Positions 24,525 through 33,396 of a stretch of 64,000 nucleotides of DNA are shown here, in pieces; within the stretch, counting starts at the first letter, position 1, and every line of letters starts with the position of its first letter. This stretch comes from Nitrosopumilus sp. (lineage in GTDB: Archaea > Thermoproteota > Nitrososphaeria > Nitrososphaerales > Nitrosopumilaceae). The DNA is taken from positions 558,001 to 622,000 of the forward strand of contig NZ_JAILWM010000001.1 in the NCBI RefSeq assembly GCF_025698945.1, given 5' to 3'. A model generated the notes under the pieces. The model saw nothing but the letters and a program-made list of their open reading frames with translations. It was not told where the DNA came from and did not search any database. The translations under genes and the position numbers were made by a program.

Positions 24525-26126
24525 CTAAAAAACTTCTTTTGGGCGATACTCGCCAAAAACTTCTCTGAAAGTATTACTTATCTCACCAGTTGTAGCAAAT
24601 GCTTTAGCAGCAGTTATTATGTAAGGCATAAGATTCTCTTCAGTATCAGCTGCACTCTTCATTGCAGACAAGGAATTTTCCCATTTCTTTTTGTCACGAG
24701 ATGAACGTAGTGCTTTTAGAGCCTTCTTTTGTTGGATTTCAATTTTTCCTCCAATTCTTAGCAAATCAGGTTGAACTTCTTCTTCAACATACTTGTTTAC
24801 TCCAACTAGAATTCTCTCTCCATCATCAGCTTCTTTCTTTAAACGATACGCATTTTGTCTAATTTCAGATTGGAAAAACCCCTTCTCAATTGCTTTTACA
24901 GAACCGCCCATTTTCTGAATTTTCTTCAAATATTTCCATACACCCTCTTCAATTTGATCAGATAGTTCTTCCAAATAGTATGATCCCCCTAGTGGGTCAG
25001 CAGTCTTTGTAATACCGCTCTCATGAGCTACAATTTGCTGGGTTCTCAGAGCAATTTTAGCAGATTCTTGTGTTGGTAATGCAAGTGCCTCATCTCGAGA
25101 GTTTGTATGAAGTGACTGTGTTCCTCCAGCAACAGCAGCCATCGTCTGAATTGCAACACGAACAATGTTATTATCAGGTTGCTGAGCAGTTAATGATTCA
25201 CCGCTTGTTTGAGTATGGAATTTTAATTGTAATGAACGAGGATTTTTTGCATGAAACATTTCTTTTAGAATTTTTGCATAGACTTTTCTTGCAACTCTAA
25301 ACTTTGCAACTTCTTCAAAGAATTCAATTGTACAACAAAAGAAGAAAGATAATCTCGGAGCAAACTCATCAATTTTTAATCCTTTATCTAAACAAGTTTG
25401 AATGTATGCAATTGCATTTGCCAATGTAAATGCAACCTCCTGTGTTGCAGTACAACCAGCCTCTCTCATATGATAACCAGAAATTGAAACAGGATACCAT
25501 GAAGGAACTTTTTGTGCACAATACTCAATCATATCACCAATTAATCTCATTGAGGGTTGTGGGGGATAGATGTAGGTATTTCTTGCAATGTATTCTTTTA
25601 AGATATCATTTTGAGTTGTTCCACGAAGTTCATGGCTTTTGAATCCCTGAGACTCACCAACTGCAATGTAGTAAGCAAGAAGCGTGGATGCAGTAGAATT
25701 GATGGTCATCGATGAACTAACCTTACCTAATGGAATTCCTTCAAAAGCAGTCATCATATCTTTAATGGATGTAATTGAGACTCCAACTTTGCCAACTTCT
25801 CCTTCAGCTTGCGGAGCATCAGAATCATATCCTATCTGAGTAGGCAAATCAAATGCCATACTAAGACCAGTTTGTCCTTTTTCAAGCATAAACTTGAATC
25901 TCTCATTCGTGAGCTTTGCATCACCAAAACCAGAGTATTGCCTCATTGTCCAAAATCTATCACGGAACATTCCAGGATGAATCCCACGTGTGTATGGATA
26001 AACTCCTGCATCTTCTACAGGTCTTTTCTTTGAAGATTTTTGGTAAATTCTCTTTACTTCAAAATTAGAATCTGTAAAAATTTTCTTTTCAGGTTCTTTT
26101 GATTTTGATGATTTTTTTGCAGCCAT
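24525..26126 (-). CDS. Methylmalonyl-CoA mutase, large (catalytic) subunit
   Basis: The 533-aa TIM-barrel part of the B12-dependent mutase ('YPYTRGIHPGMFRDRFWTMR', 'DLPTQIGYDSD', 'ELRGTTQNDILKEY'). The cobalamin-binding domain is missing because it is a separate gene at 31012, as usual in archaea. It converts (R)-methylmalonyl-CoA to succinyl-CoA in carbon fixation. The N-terminal 20 residues are Lys/Ser-rich. MeaB lies 4 nt upstream on the same strand, so mutase and chaperone are co-expressed. Confidence 0.96.
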   Translation of the reverse strand: MAAKKSSKSKEPEKKIFTDSNFEVKRIYQKSSKKRPVEDAGVYPYTRGIHPGMFRDRFWTMRQYSGFGDAKLTNERFKFMLEKGQTGLSMAFDLPTQIGYDSDAPQAEGEVGKVGVSITSIKDMMTAFEGIPLGKVSSSMTINSTASTLLAYYIAVGESQGFKSHELRGTTQNDILKEYIARNTYIYPPQPSMRLIGDMIEYCAQKVPSWYPVSISGYHMREAGCTATQEVAFTLANAIAYIQTCLDKGLKIDEFAPRLSFFFCCTIEFFEEVAKFRVARKVYAKILKEMFHAKNPRSLQLKFHTQTSGESLTAQQPDNNIVRVAIQTMAAVAGGTQSLHTNSRDEALALPTQESAKIALRTQQIVAHESGITKTADPLGGSYYLEELSDQIEEGVWKYLKKIQKMGGSVKAIEKGFFQSEIRQNAYRLKKEADDGERILVGVNKYVEEEVQPDLLRIGGKIEIQQKKALKALRSSRDKKKWENSLSAMKSAADTEENLMPYIITAAKAFATTGEISNTFREVFGEYRPKEVF

Positions 26127-26130
26127 AATA

Positions 26131-27051
26131 TCACTTTATTAGAGATTTTGTAATTTTGTCTCCTGCATCAAATGGATTCATAGTTTTTGATTGTAATTTT
26201 TTAATATATGTTGAAAATGTTTTATTAGAATCTAACATCTCTTCAATCTTTTCATCAATGTTATTTAAAACAATATCTTTGAGCTCTGCAACTAATCGTT
26301 CATGGTCTTTTTCTTTCTTTATTTTCTTTTTTGAAGCCATCATATCTTTGAGAGTTTTTGCAAACTCTGTAATTCCAGTATTTTTCTTTACAGATGTTTT
26401 TAGAATTATTGGATTTCGTTCAGTAGCTCCAATAAAATCTCTCACCGCATCAAAGAGTTGATTTGTACCACTAAGATCACTCTTGTTTACAAGATAGATA
26501 TCGCCAATTTCAGTTAATCCAGCTTTGATTGTTTGAATACTATCCCCAGTATTTGGATTAAAAACTACTACAGTAATGTCTGCAATTGTGGATATTTCTA
26601 CTTCAGTCTGACCAGCTCCAACACTTTCAATAATTATTGGATTAAACCCAGCATATTCTAAAACACGAATACTGTTTCGTAATGAATGAGAAATAGCACC
26701 AGTAGAACCACGAGATGCAATACTTCGAATGTATGTTCCTGAATCAGTAGATTCAGTCATCCTAACCCTATCCCCTAAAATTGCACCACCTGTAACGTGA
26801 CTGGTAGGATCAATTGCAAGTACTGCTGGTTTTGTTCCCAATTTTTTTAATGCAACACTCGTGGTGTTTATCAAAGAACTTTTTCCAGCACCTGCAGGAC
26901 CTGTAATGCCTATAATAATTGAATTTCCAGTATCTTTGAAAATTTTCTTTATGAGAATTTTTGCTTCTTTTGGATCATTTTCCACTAAGGAAATAGCTTT
27001 TGCAATTGCTCCACGTTTTCCTTTCTTTAGATCAGCTAACAAATCCAACAC
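26131..27051 (-). CDS. meaB: MeaB/ArgK-type GTPase, mutase chaperone
   Basis: The 306-aa G3E-family GTPase has Walker A 'GITGPAGAGKSSL', an Asp in 'AIDPTSHVTGGAILGDRVRM', 'ESVGAGQTE' as switch region and 'LVNKSD' as the N-K-x-D base motif. The family loads and protects adenosylcobalamin in methylmalonyl-CoA mutase. Gene order (meaB then mutase large subunit) confirms the role. Confidence 0.95.
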   Translation of the reverse strand: MLDLLADLKKGKRGAIAKAISLVENDPKEAKILIKKIFKDTGNSIIIGITGPAGAGKSSLINTTSVALKKLGTKPAVLAIDPTSHVTGGAILGDRVRMTESTDSGTYIRSIASRGSTGAISHSLRNSIRVLEYAGFNPIIIESVGAGQTEVEISTIADITVVVFNPNTGDSIQTIKAGLTEIGDIYLVNKSDLSGTNQLFDAVRDFIGATERNPIILKTSVKKNTGITEFAKTLKDMMASKKKIKKEKDHERLVAELKDIVLNNIDEKIEEMLDSNKTFSTYIKKLQSKTMNPFDAGDKITKSLIK

Positions 27052-27092
27052 AATGTAAAGTTTGATGGGTGCAATAAAATCTTGTGCTAGAT

Positions 27093-27500
27093 CTACTGTC
27101 TTGAGAAAATTATAGGAGGGGCAGGTTTATCTTGAGAATGCACTTCAGTTTTTAATTGAATGTGTCCTAATTCTTTGTGATCAATCTCTAGAACAATTGG
27201 ATGAATTGCCCAACCATATTTTGGAGGATTTTGAAATGGCACTATTTCAATAAACTCTGAACCAGAAAATGATTTTTGAAATGTTTCATCCATGCCAAGA
27301 ATTTCCATTACAACAGAATTAGTCTGAGAGGATTTATCTAAAAAAGAGACTTCAACATGTCCGGATTCATAGTATACTGCATCAACTTGAAATGTTTGGC
27401 GAAGTACATCCTTATCATCAGTACCTCCCCCAGTAAGAAAGAGTATTGCAAGTATAGTAATAATTCCAAGGACAATTGGAGGACCGAGTTTTTTAGCCAT
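27093..27500 (-). CDS. Membrane-anchored exported protein, unknown
   Basis: The protein has 135 aa. One N-terminal helix ('PIVLGIITILAILFLTGGG') anchors a beta-rich domain of about 105 residues that should face outside. Its start overlaps the end of the aminopeptidase gene by 8 nt, so the two are co-translated. No family is recognised. Confidence 0.65.
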   Translation of the reverse strand: MAKKLGPPIVLGIITILAILFLTGGGTDDKDVLRQTFQVDAVYYESGHVEVSFLDKSSQTNSVVMEILGMDETFQKSFSGSEFIEIVPFQNPPKYGWAIHPIVLEIDHKELGHIQLKTEVHSQDKPAPPIIFSRQ

Positions 27501-29994
27501 CTTTGAATTCTTTTCTCATCCTTCGTAACATTTTTGAATTTATTCTAATTCGTTCCAAAGTTTGAGCTTGGGTTCTCTCGGTTCCAGGAGTTGGATTCTT
27601 TTTGAAAAATGATTTTATTTCATTTTCCATAGAATCATCAGCTACAGAAGATATACTTGCAACAATTCTATTGAAAAGTGGATTTCCATGTCCTACCTTT
27701 TTGTTTAATTTGGTCCAATTTTTCTTGAGCCATGGCCATAAAACCTGTTTCCCATAAGGATTTGCAGCAACTTGTATAATTGGTAATTGCATGTTTTGAG
27801 AGCGCACCTCAGGAGTTTGAGAAAAGTTTAGAGTCTTTATTAGTAATTTTTGATCTTTGAACGCACACATTGCACCCAAGAATCTAAGTTTCTCCTCCAT
27901 GGTCTTTGAGGTCTTGTATAGTTTGGTTAGTTGAGCATGAGTTTTTGCATTTCCATTCCATGCTGCTATTGAGCAAATTGGAGAAATCAAATCAGGAGAT
28001 AGAGATGACGGATATTTTAAAAATTTATCATATCGTCTAAGTGCTTCATCAGTGACTTCATCATCATCCATCTTTCCAAGAGTGAAAATCACAAATGAAC
28101 GTAATAGTGCATCAGTATGTTTGTCGGATTTTCTTGGTTCCCATCCCAAATTATGTAATAATTTTTTAATATAATTTAATGTATAACTTCGAATGTCTTC
28201 AACAAATTTTTCATCAAATGCTCTAAAATACAACGATGCTAAATTGTGAGCAACATTAACTGATGCTAAATAGCTATCCTCATCAAGGTACGCATCTGAA
28301 AAATCAAGATAGTTTCTTATCTGTTCATCTCCTGAAACACATAGTGAGAACAAATCATTTTGAATTGCCCATCTATCAATGGCAGGGATTCTTTTTTCAT
28401 CAACTAACATCTTTAGATCAAGTAAAATTCCTTCATCATATTTGACACGATAAAATCCTTTTCGGCCATAATTTGCAACAAAACCCAGAGTATTTTTTGG
28501 CAGTTTGAGAGATAATGATTTTGTGGAAAATAGTTTTTTAGAAATTTCTTTTTCCAATCCAATTGACAAAGGTATTGACCAAATTCCTTTTCGGAATTTT
28601 TTATCATCTTCAAGCAGATATCGTTTCTGTTTAAGATGGAGATTATTTCCATCCTGATTAATCTCAACTAGAGGAAACCCAGGCTGTTTTAGCCATGTGT
28701 TGACCATAGAGCTTACAGGCATTTTTGAAGCTGCACCAATTGCATCCCATAAATCCTGACCTTTGGCATTTTTGTATTTAAAATCAGATAGATACTTTTT
28801 GAGACCTTTCTGGAAATTTGGCTCACCAACATAATGTTCTAGCATTCTTAAAACACACCCACCTTTGTCATAAGATATCGCATCAAAGATTTCTCGAATT
28901 TCAGCTGGAGAATTTACTTTAACATCAATAGGGTGTGTTGTCTTTAGTGAATCAAGCTCCATTGCAACATTCATTGCATCCTCAACAAATTGATTCCACA
29001 AATCCCAATCTGGATAATACTTGTCAACAAATTTTGTTGCCATAAAGGTTGCAAAACTCTCATTTAGCCACAAATCATTCCACCACTTCATAGTTACAAG
29101 ATTTCCAAACCATTGATGAGCAATCTCGTGAGATATTACCTCAGCAATGAATTGTTTTGTTTTAGTTGAAGATGTTTTTGGATCATATAGCAATATGGTC
29201 TCTCTGAATGTTATTGCACCCCAATTTTCCATGGCTCCTGCTGCAAAATCAGGAACTGCAATTAGATCAAGTTTAGGTAATGGATACTTTATTCCAAAAT
29301 ATTTTTCATATGAGGTTAGTAATTTTTTCCCCAAATCTAATGAGAACTTTCCTTTTGATTTGTTCCCCTTTGTAGTGATTACACGAATCTGAATTTTTCC
29401 AACTTTTCCTGTCAAGTATTCAAATTCTCCAACTCCAAGATAAATCAAATAGGTGGAGACAATAGGAGTCTTAAAGAAGGTGTAAAGAGTTTTGTTTTGA
29501 ATTTTTTTCTTTGATTTGACAGGCATATTTGATATGGCAGTAAATTTGTTATCGGCAATAATCGATATTTCAAATGTAGCTTTTGCTTCAGGTTTATCCC
29601 AACAAGGAAATGCTCTTCTAGCATCAGCTGCCTCAAACTGAGTGGTAGCAAGATATTTTGTCTTGCCATTTTGTGTGTATTTGCTGCGATAAAATCCTAA
29701 TAATCGATCATTTAGAATTCCTTGAAATTCTAGATTAATCGTTGCCTTGCCTTTAATTTTTTCAGACAAGATAATTTGTAACTCTTCTTTTTCATCACTT
29801 GTTTTAGTAGTTGATTTTATTTTTTTATCACCATATATTATATGGCAGGATTTTATCTTTAGTTCTGCACAATCCAGGATAATTTTGTTTGTAGAATTTT
29901 TGCAAATTACAGAGACAGATTCTATTCCTTTAAATGTGAATTTTTTAAGATTTGGTTCAAAGGTAAGATTGTAATTTATCGGAGTAATATCCAC
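27493..29994 (-). CDS. M1-family aminopeptidase
   Basis: The 833-aa zinc aminopeptidase has substrate motif 'GAMENWG', zinc site 'HEIAHQWFGNLVTMKWWNDL' with the third ligand Glu in 'WLNESFA', and a full-length helical C-terminal domain. It trims peptides from the N-terminus; the family is related to tricorn-interacting factors that finish proteasome products. No signal peptide, so it is cytoplasmic. The downstream membrane protein overlaps it by 8 nt. Confidence 0.95.
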   Translation of the reverse strand: MDITPINYNLTFEPNLKKFTFKGIESVSVICKNSTNKIILDCAELKIKSCHIIYGDKKIKSTTKTSDEKEELQIILSEKIKGKATINLEFQGILNDRLLGFYRSKYTQNGKTKYLATTQFEAADARRAFPCWDKPEAKATFEISIIADNKFTAISNMPVKSKKKIQNKTLYTFFKTPIVSTYLIYLGVGEFEYLTGKVGKIQIRVITTKGNKSKGKFSLDLGKKLLTSYEKYFGIKYPLPKLDLIAVPDFAAGAMENWGAITFRETILLYDPKTSSTKTKQFIAEVISHEIAHQWFGNLVTMKWWNDLWLNESFATFMATKFVDKYYPDWDLWNQFVEDAMNVAMELDSLKTTHPIDVKVNSPAEIREIFDAISYDKGGCVLRMLEHYVGEPNFQKGLKKYLSDFKYKNAKGQDLWDAIGAASKMPVSSMVNTWLKQPGFPLVEINQDGNNLHLKQKRYLLEDDKKFRKGIWSIPLSIGLEKEISKKLFSTKSLSLKLPKNTLGFVANYGRKGFYRVKYDEGILLDLKMLVDEKRIPAIDRWAIQNDLFSLCVSGDEQIRNYLDFSDAYLDEDSYLASVNVAHNLASLYFRAFDEKFVEDIRSYTLNYIKKLLHNLGWEPRKSDKHTDALLRSFVIFTLGKMDDDEVTDEALRRYDKFLKYPSSLSPDLISPICSIAAWNGNAKTHAQLTKLYKTSKTMEEKLRFLGAMCAFKDQKLLIKTLNFSQTPEVRSQNMQLPIIQVAANPYGKQVLWPWLKKNWTKLNKKVGHGNPLFNRIVASISSVADDSMENEIKSFFKKNPTPGTERTQAQTLERIRINSKMLRRMRKEFKDG

Positions 29995-30042
29995 GTCGGA
30001 TTTACTTTTGATGCGCTTTAAGAATATTTTCTATTTTTAAAA

Positions 30043-30204
30043 TCAAAGCCAAGGATCTGTTTTATCATCCCAAGACAAGGCATCATTTTGATCATCTTTA
30101 ATTGAAGTGGAATTTGCAATGCTAGCAAGTAAACATTCATCTGAACAGTGAGATACCTCAGAGTTTTTCATTAATTTACCACAGTTTTCACAGTTTTGGC
30201 CCAT
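30043..30204 (-). CDS. 53-aa Cys-rich zinc-type protein
   Basis: The frame starts 'MGQNCENCGKLMKNSEVSHC' and continues 'SDECLL', giving C-x2-C and H-C-x3-C, a likely zinc site, then an acidic tail ending 'SWDDKTDPWL'. The pattern resembles the small zinc-finger at the start of many archaeal one-domain proteins. It lies upstream of the aminopeptidase gene on the same strand with a 48-nt gap. Confidence 0.6.
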   Translation of the reverse strand: MGQNCENCGKLMKNSEVSHCSDECLLASIANSTSIKDDQNDALSWDDKTDPWL

Positions 30205-30353
30205 TTCCAAATGAATTATGCATGTTTAGCAAGTATTCCCTCAAGGTCTGAAAGGGGTTTCTTTTTAATAGAAATATTCTAAATTATCAAAAATGATAAT
30301 GGCATTCAAAGATTAAAGAACTTATAAGCAGATAAATAACTCCAAGAATACAA

Positions 30354-30941
30354 TTGGATTCATCTTCAGTTAAACATCAAAATCACCCATCAAAAAAAGA
30401 AAAAACACGTAGCGTCACTTATCGTCTACCTGTAAAATTAGTAGAAGCAATAGAAACAGAAGCCATGAATCATAATATTTCACACAATGTAATGGCAAGA
30501 CAAATTTTAGAAAAATATGTTCAGTGGGATAGGTTTGCAAATAAAATTGGGATCATTCCAGTTCCAAAAAAGATTCTAGATACATTAGGACTTGAAATGA
30601 GTCCAAAAGATATTGATGAGATAATAAGCTTGATAAAACCAGTCATCAAAGATTCTGTTTTATTTATCAAAGGCAAATATGATCTGAAGAGATGTATTGA
30701 AACTCTAGAAGACTATATGCGAGCATCTGGAATGAAGTCAGATCATAGAGTTGATGGTGCACTTCATCATTTTATAATTCAGCATGAATTGGGTGCTAAT
30801 TGGTCCATGTTCACAGAACAATTACTAAAAGAAATATTTCATGAGTTCATGCCAGAATCAACAATGAAATGTCAAACAACAGAATCAACGGTAATTGCAA
30901 CAATAGCACTTGGTGCAGATTTTAGTGAACATGATTACTAG
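30354..30941 (+). CDS. Ribbon-helix-helix protein with conserved C-terminal domain
   Basis: The protein has 195 aa. Residues 20-60 resemble an RHH DNA-binding fold ('RSVTYRLPVKLVEAIETEAM'); the C-terminal domain ends with 'IIQHELGANWSMFTEQLLK' and a last beta strand. The protein at 4321 has the same two parts. The start is TTG; a TATA-like TTATAAG lies about 30 nt upstream. Here it stands just before the B12-binding mutase subunit, not next to a membrane protein. Confidence 0.65.
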   Translation: MDSSSVKHQNHPSKKEKTRSVTYRLPVKLVEAIETEAMNHNISHNVMARQILEKYVQWDRFANKIGIIPVPKKILDTLGLEMSPKDIDEIISLIKPVIKDSVLFIKGKYDLKRCIETLEDYMRASGMKSDHRVDGALHHFIIQHELGANWSMFTEQLLKEIFHEFMPESTMKCQTTESTVIATIALGADFSEHDY

Positions 30942-30983
30942 TTCTTGAAATAAAATCGCCAGATTGAAAAGCTATGGAAAGCC

Positions 30984-30991
30984 TTTAAAAT
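30984..30991 (+). promoter_or_regulatory. TATA-like box of the mutase small-subunit gene
   Basis: TTTAAAAT lies 21-28 nt before the ATG at 31012, which suggests a leaderless transcript independent of the RHH gene upstream. Confidence 0.4.
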
Positions 30992-31011
30992 AATATAATT
31001 TACAAACAGTC

Positions 31012-31434
31012 ATGAAGCAAAAAGCTGCATCGCGTAGTATCAAAATTTTAGTTGCTAAACTGGGACTTGATGGTCACGATAGAGGAGCTCTAGTTCTTTG
31101 TAGGGCTTTTAGAGATGCAGGAATGGAGGTTATTTACTCAGGACTTTTTGCAACACCAGAAAGAGTTGCACAGATTGCAGAAGATGAAGATGTTGATGCA
31201 ATTGCAATGAGTTTACTAAATGGTGCACATGGTACACTTTTTCCCAGAGTAGTAAAGGCTGTAAAAAAGAAAGGCATTAACGATGTACTGATTGTAGGAG
31301 GAGGGGTAATTCCAGATATTGATCATAAAGATTTGATGAAAGCAGGTGTTGATCATGTCTTTGGGCCAGGAACCCCACTATCAACAATTATTGATCACAT
31401 CACCAATGGTGTATCTAAATTAAGAAAAATATAA
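31012..31434 (+). CDS. Methylmalonyl-CoA mutase, cobalamin-binding subunit
   Basis: The 140-aa B12-binding domain has the D-x-H-x2-G motif in 'LGLDGHDRGALVL' (lower-ligand His), 'AIAMSLLNGAH' as the S-x-L part and 'VGGGVIPD' as the GG part. It pairs with the catalytic subunit encoded 5 kb away on the other strand. The split but unlinked arrangement is common in archaea. Confidence 0.95.
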   Translation: MKQKAASRSIKILVAKLGLDGHDRGALVLCRAFRDAGMEVIYSGLFATPERVAQIAEDEDVDAIAMSLLNGAHGTLFPRVVKAVKKKGINDVLIVGGGVIPDIDHKDLMKAGVDHVFGPGTPLSTIIDHITNGVSKLRKI

Positions 31435-31443
31435 GAAAAAAGA

Positions 31444-32442
31444 TTATTCTGTGGAATCAGGCCACATCATTTTTCGCATTTGTTTACCAACTTTTTCAAT
31501 TTGGTGTGCGTCATATTCTTTCATGTATTTATCAAATGCTTCTTTACCATTTTTCTGATACTCAGAAATCCACTCACGGTTGAATGTTCCATCTTGAATC
31601 ATGGTTAGAACTTTTTTCATGTTCTCTTTATTTGCGGAATCCATAACCATTGGTCCACGTGTAAGACCACCATATCGTGCAGTCTCACTAACACGTCTCC
31701 ACATTCCATTAATACCATATCTCTGAATCATATCTACAATGAGTTTTAGTTCATGTAAAACTTCAAAGTATGCAATTTCTGGTTGATATCCAGCTTCAAC
31801 GAGAGTTTCAAATGCATTTGTTATCATAGAAGCAGCACCACCACAAAGGTCAGCTTGCTCACCAAACCAATCAGTTTCTACTTCCTCTTTAAAAGTAGTT
31901 TGAATTAGTCCAGCTCTTGCACTTCCAATTGCTTTTGCAATTCCCAATGTTCTATCCCAAGCTTTTCCTGTAAAATCTTGTTCAACTGCAACAATAGAAG
32001 GAGTACCAAAATTATCAAGATATGTTTCTCGAACTTTGGAACCGGGTCCTTTTGGAGCAATCATTATGAGATCAACATTGTTTGGAGCTTCAATCCATTT
32101 CCAATAGATTGCAGCTGCATGAGAAAACGACAATGCTTTTCCTTCAGAAAGATTTGGTCCGATTTCATCTTTGTAAATTTGACCTTGAATCATGTCTGGG
32201 ATTAGTATGTGAATAATGTCTGCTTGTTTTGTTGCATCTACAACGGACATTACTTTGTGACCGTCAGCTTGTGCCTTTTTCCAGCTATTACCACCTTCCT
32301 TAAGACCAATTATTACATTAAGACCAGAATCTTTCATGTTATTTGCTTGTGCATCACCTTGGATTCCATAGCCAATCACAGCAATAGTTTGATCCTTTAT
32401 TGGGTCAAGACTAATATCGTTATCTTTCCATGTTTTTGCCAT
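31444..32442 (-). CDS. ilvC: Ketol-acid reductoisomerase
   Basis: The 332-aa class I enzyme of valine/isoleucine synthesis has the NADPH site 'VIGYGIQGDAQANNMKDSG', 'APKGPG' and, in the helical domain, 'GEQADLCGG' and 'EVLHELKLIVDMI', which hold the magnesium-binding Asp/Glu. It converts acetolactate to dihydroxyisovalerate. Convergent with the mutase subunit gene. Transcribed alone. Confidence 0.97.
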   Translation of the reverse strand: MAKTWKDNDISLDPIKDQTIAVIGYGIQGDAQANNMKDSGLNVIIGLKEGGNSWKKAQADGHKVMSVVDATKQADIIHILIPDMIQGQIYKDEIGPNLSEGKALSFSHAAAIYWKWIEAPNNVDLIMIAPKGPGSKVRETYLDNFGTPSIVAVEQDFTGKAWDRTLGIAKAIGSARAGLIQTTFKEEVETDWFGEQADLCGGAASMITNAFETLVEAGYQPEIAYFEVLHELKLIVDMIQRYGINGMWRRVSETARYGGLTRGPMVMDSANKENMKKVLTMIQDGTFNREWISEYQKNGKEAFDKYMKEYDAHQIEKVGKQMRKMMWPDSTE

Positions 32443-32523
32443 AATTCTATCTGAAATATTGCAAATATTAACTATGAAAATTGTTTAATAAAGATACTAA
32501 AATTGGACTAAATTTATTGAGTT

Positions 32524-32700
32524 CTAGAATTTGTAAATTTTCTGAAGGATAAATGCATCAGAAATTTCTGTCATTATTATATTGTCATAGTCAGGATCAC
32601 CTATACATCCATAGCAAAATTACGTTGAAAAAATAACTAATGTTGTGTTTGACGGAGGATGTATTATTCTCACATTCAAAATTGAACCAAAATTAGGCAT
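32524..32700 (-). pseudogene. Possible interrupted small gene
   Basis: An ATG at 32700 opens 26 codons, then one TAA, then 31 more in the same frame, with 'CYGCIGDPDYDNIIMTEISD' and a final TAG. The second half has a C-x2-C and looks protein-like. One stop in a 59-codon frame could mark a decayed small gene, or the whole may be chance. Confidence 0.2.
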
Positions 32701-32712
32701 AAAGCATTAAAA

Positions 32713-32832
32713 TCAGATTTTGATAATTTTGTTACAAGAACGACATTTGACAGTTACCTGTTCTCCTGGGAGTCTAATGAATCTCTTTGATCCACAGTCA
32801 GGACAGATAGGGCAAGCGCGAATCGGTTCCAT
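32713..32832 (-). CDS. 39-aa zinc-ribbon protein
   Basis: The peptide reads 'MEPIRACPICPDCGSKRFIR' and later 'VKCRSCNKIIKI', two Cys pairs with a basic hairpin between them: a complete zinc ribbon. Its ATG overlaps the stop of the NMN adenylyltransferase gene (TAATG), so it is co-translated. The fold is used by RNA-polymerase, ribosomal and transcription proteins; the partner here is unknown. Confidence 0.65.
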   Translation of the reverse strand: MEPIRACPICPDCGSKRFIRLPGEQVTVKCRSCNKIIKI

Positions 32833-33362
32833 TAGTGTTCAGTGGGTTTGGTATCAGATTTAGAAATTACTTCTAGTCTATTTTTAGCATTAATTTTTAC
32901 AAGTATTTCAGATACAGCATTTGGGACTAGTTCTTTCCAAGAATCATCAGAGATAATCATTGAACGAATTTTTGTGGCATTGTATATACCCCTATTTAAT
33001 AAGGATGGATTTACAACAGAAATTCCAGAATCAGCCAGTAGCATTGAGACATAATCATTTCCACTATACACCTTATCAAAATCAGGCAAGGCAGATTTTA
33101 GATATGAAGCCCATGTTGCTATATTGAATTGGTTTTCAAGGGAAACAAGAAAACACTTTGATAAATCTATTTTTTCATCAAGCAATGAATTATGAATCAT
33201 TTCAATTCTTTCACCAGCAGTAAAAGGATCTTTTTCCAGATAATTAAATTGGGAACTAGTAATTGCAATTATAACTTCATCACATTCTTTAAGAATTTGT
33301 TTTACTAACTCTAAATGACCTAAATGAAAAGGCTGAAACCTTCCCATCATTAATCCGCGCAT
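32832..33362 (-). CDS. nadM: Nicotinamide-nucleotide adenylyltransferase (archaeal type)
   Basis: The 176-aa nucleotidyltransferase has 'GRFQPFHLGHLELV' with the H-x-G-H motif and 'NATKIRSMI' in place of the I-S-x-T-x-x-R motif near residue 145. It joins NMN and ATP to NAD. Its companion nadE lies at 39335. The last codon overlaps the zinc-ribbon gene. Confidence 0.92.
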   Translation of the reverse strand: MRGLMMGRFQPFHLGHLELVKQILKECDEVIIAITSSQFNYLEKDPFTAGERIEMIHNSLLDEKIDLSKCFLVSLENQFNIATWASYLKSALPDFDKVYSGNDYVSMLLADSGISVVNPSLLNRGIYNATKIRSMIISDDSWKELVPNAVSEILVKINAKNRLEVISKSDTKPTEH

Positions 33363-33396
33363 ACAAAAATTATAATTTTGATTTTATTAAATTAGT

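Noticed and set aside
28263-29974. Several frames of 60-84 codons within the aminopeptidase gene
   Set aside because: They lie wholly inside a complete enzyme gene and have no motif.
30239-30268. Hairpin from CCCTC and AAGGGG near 30.24 kb
   Set aside because: Arms do not pair well enough and no gene end is near.
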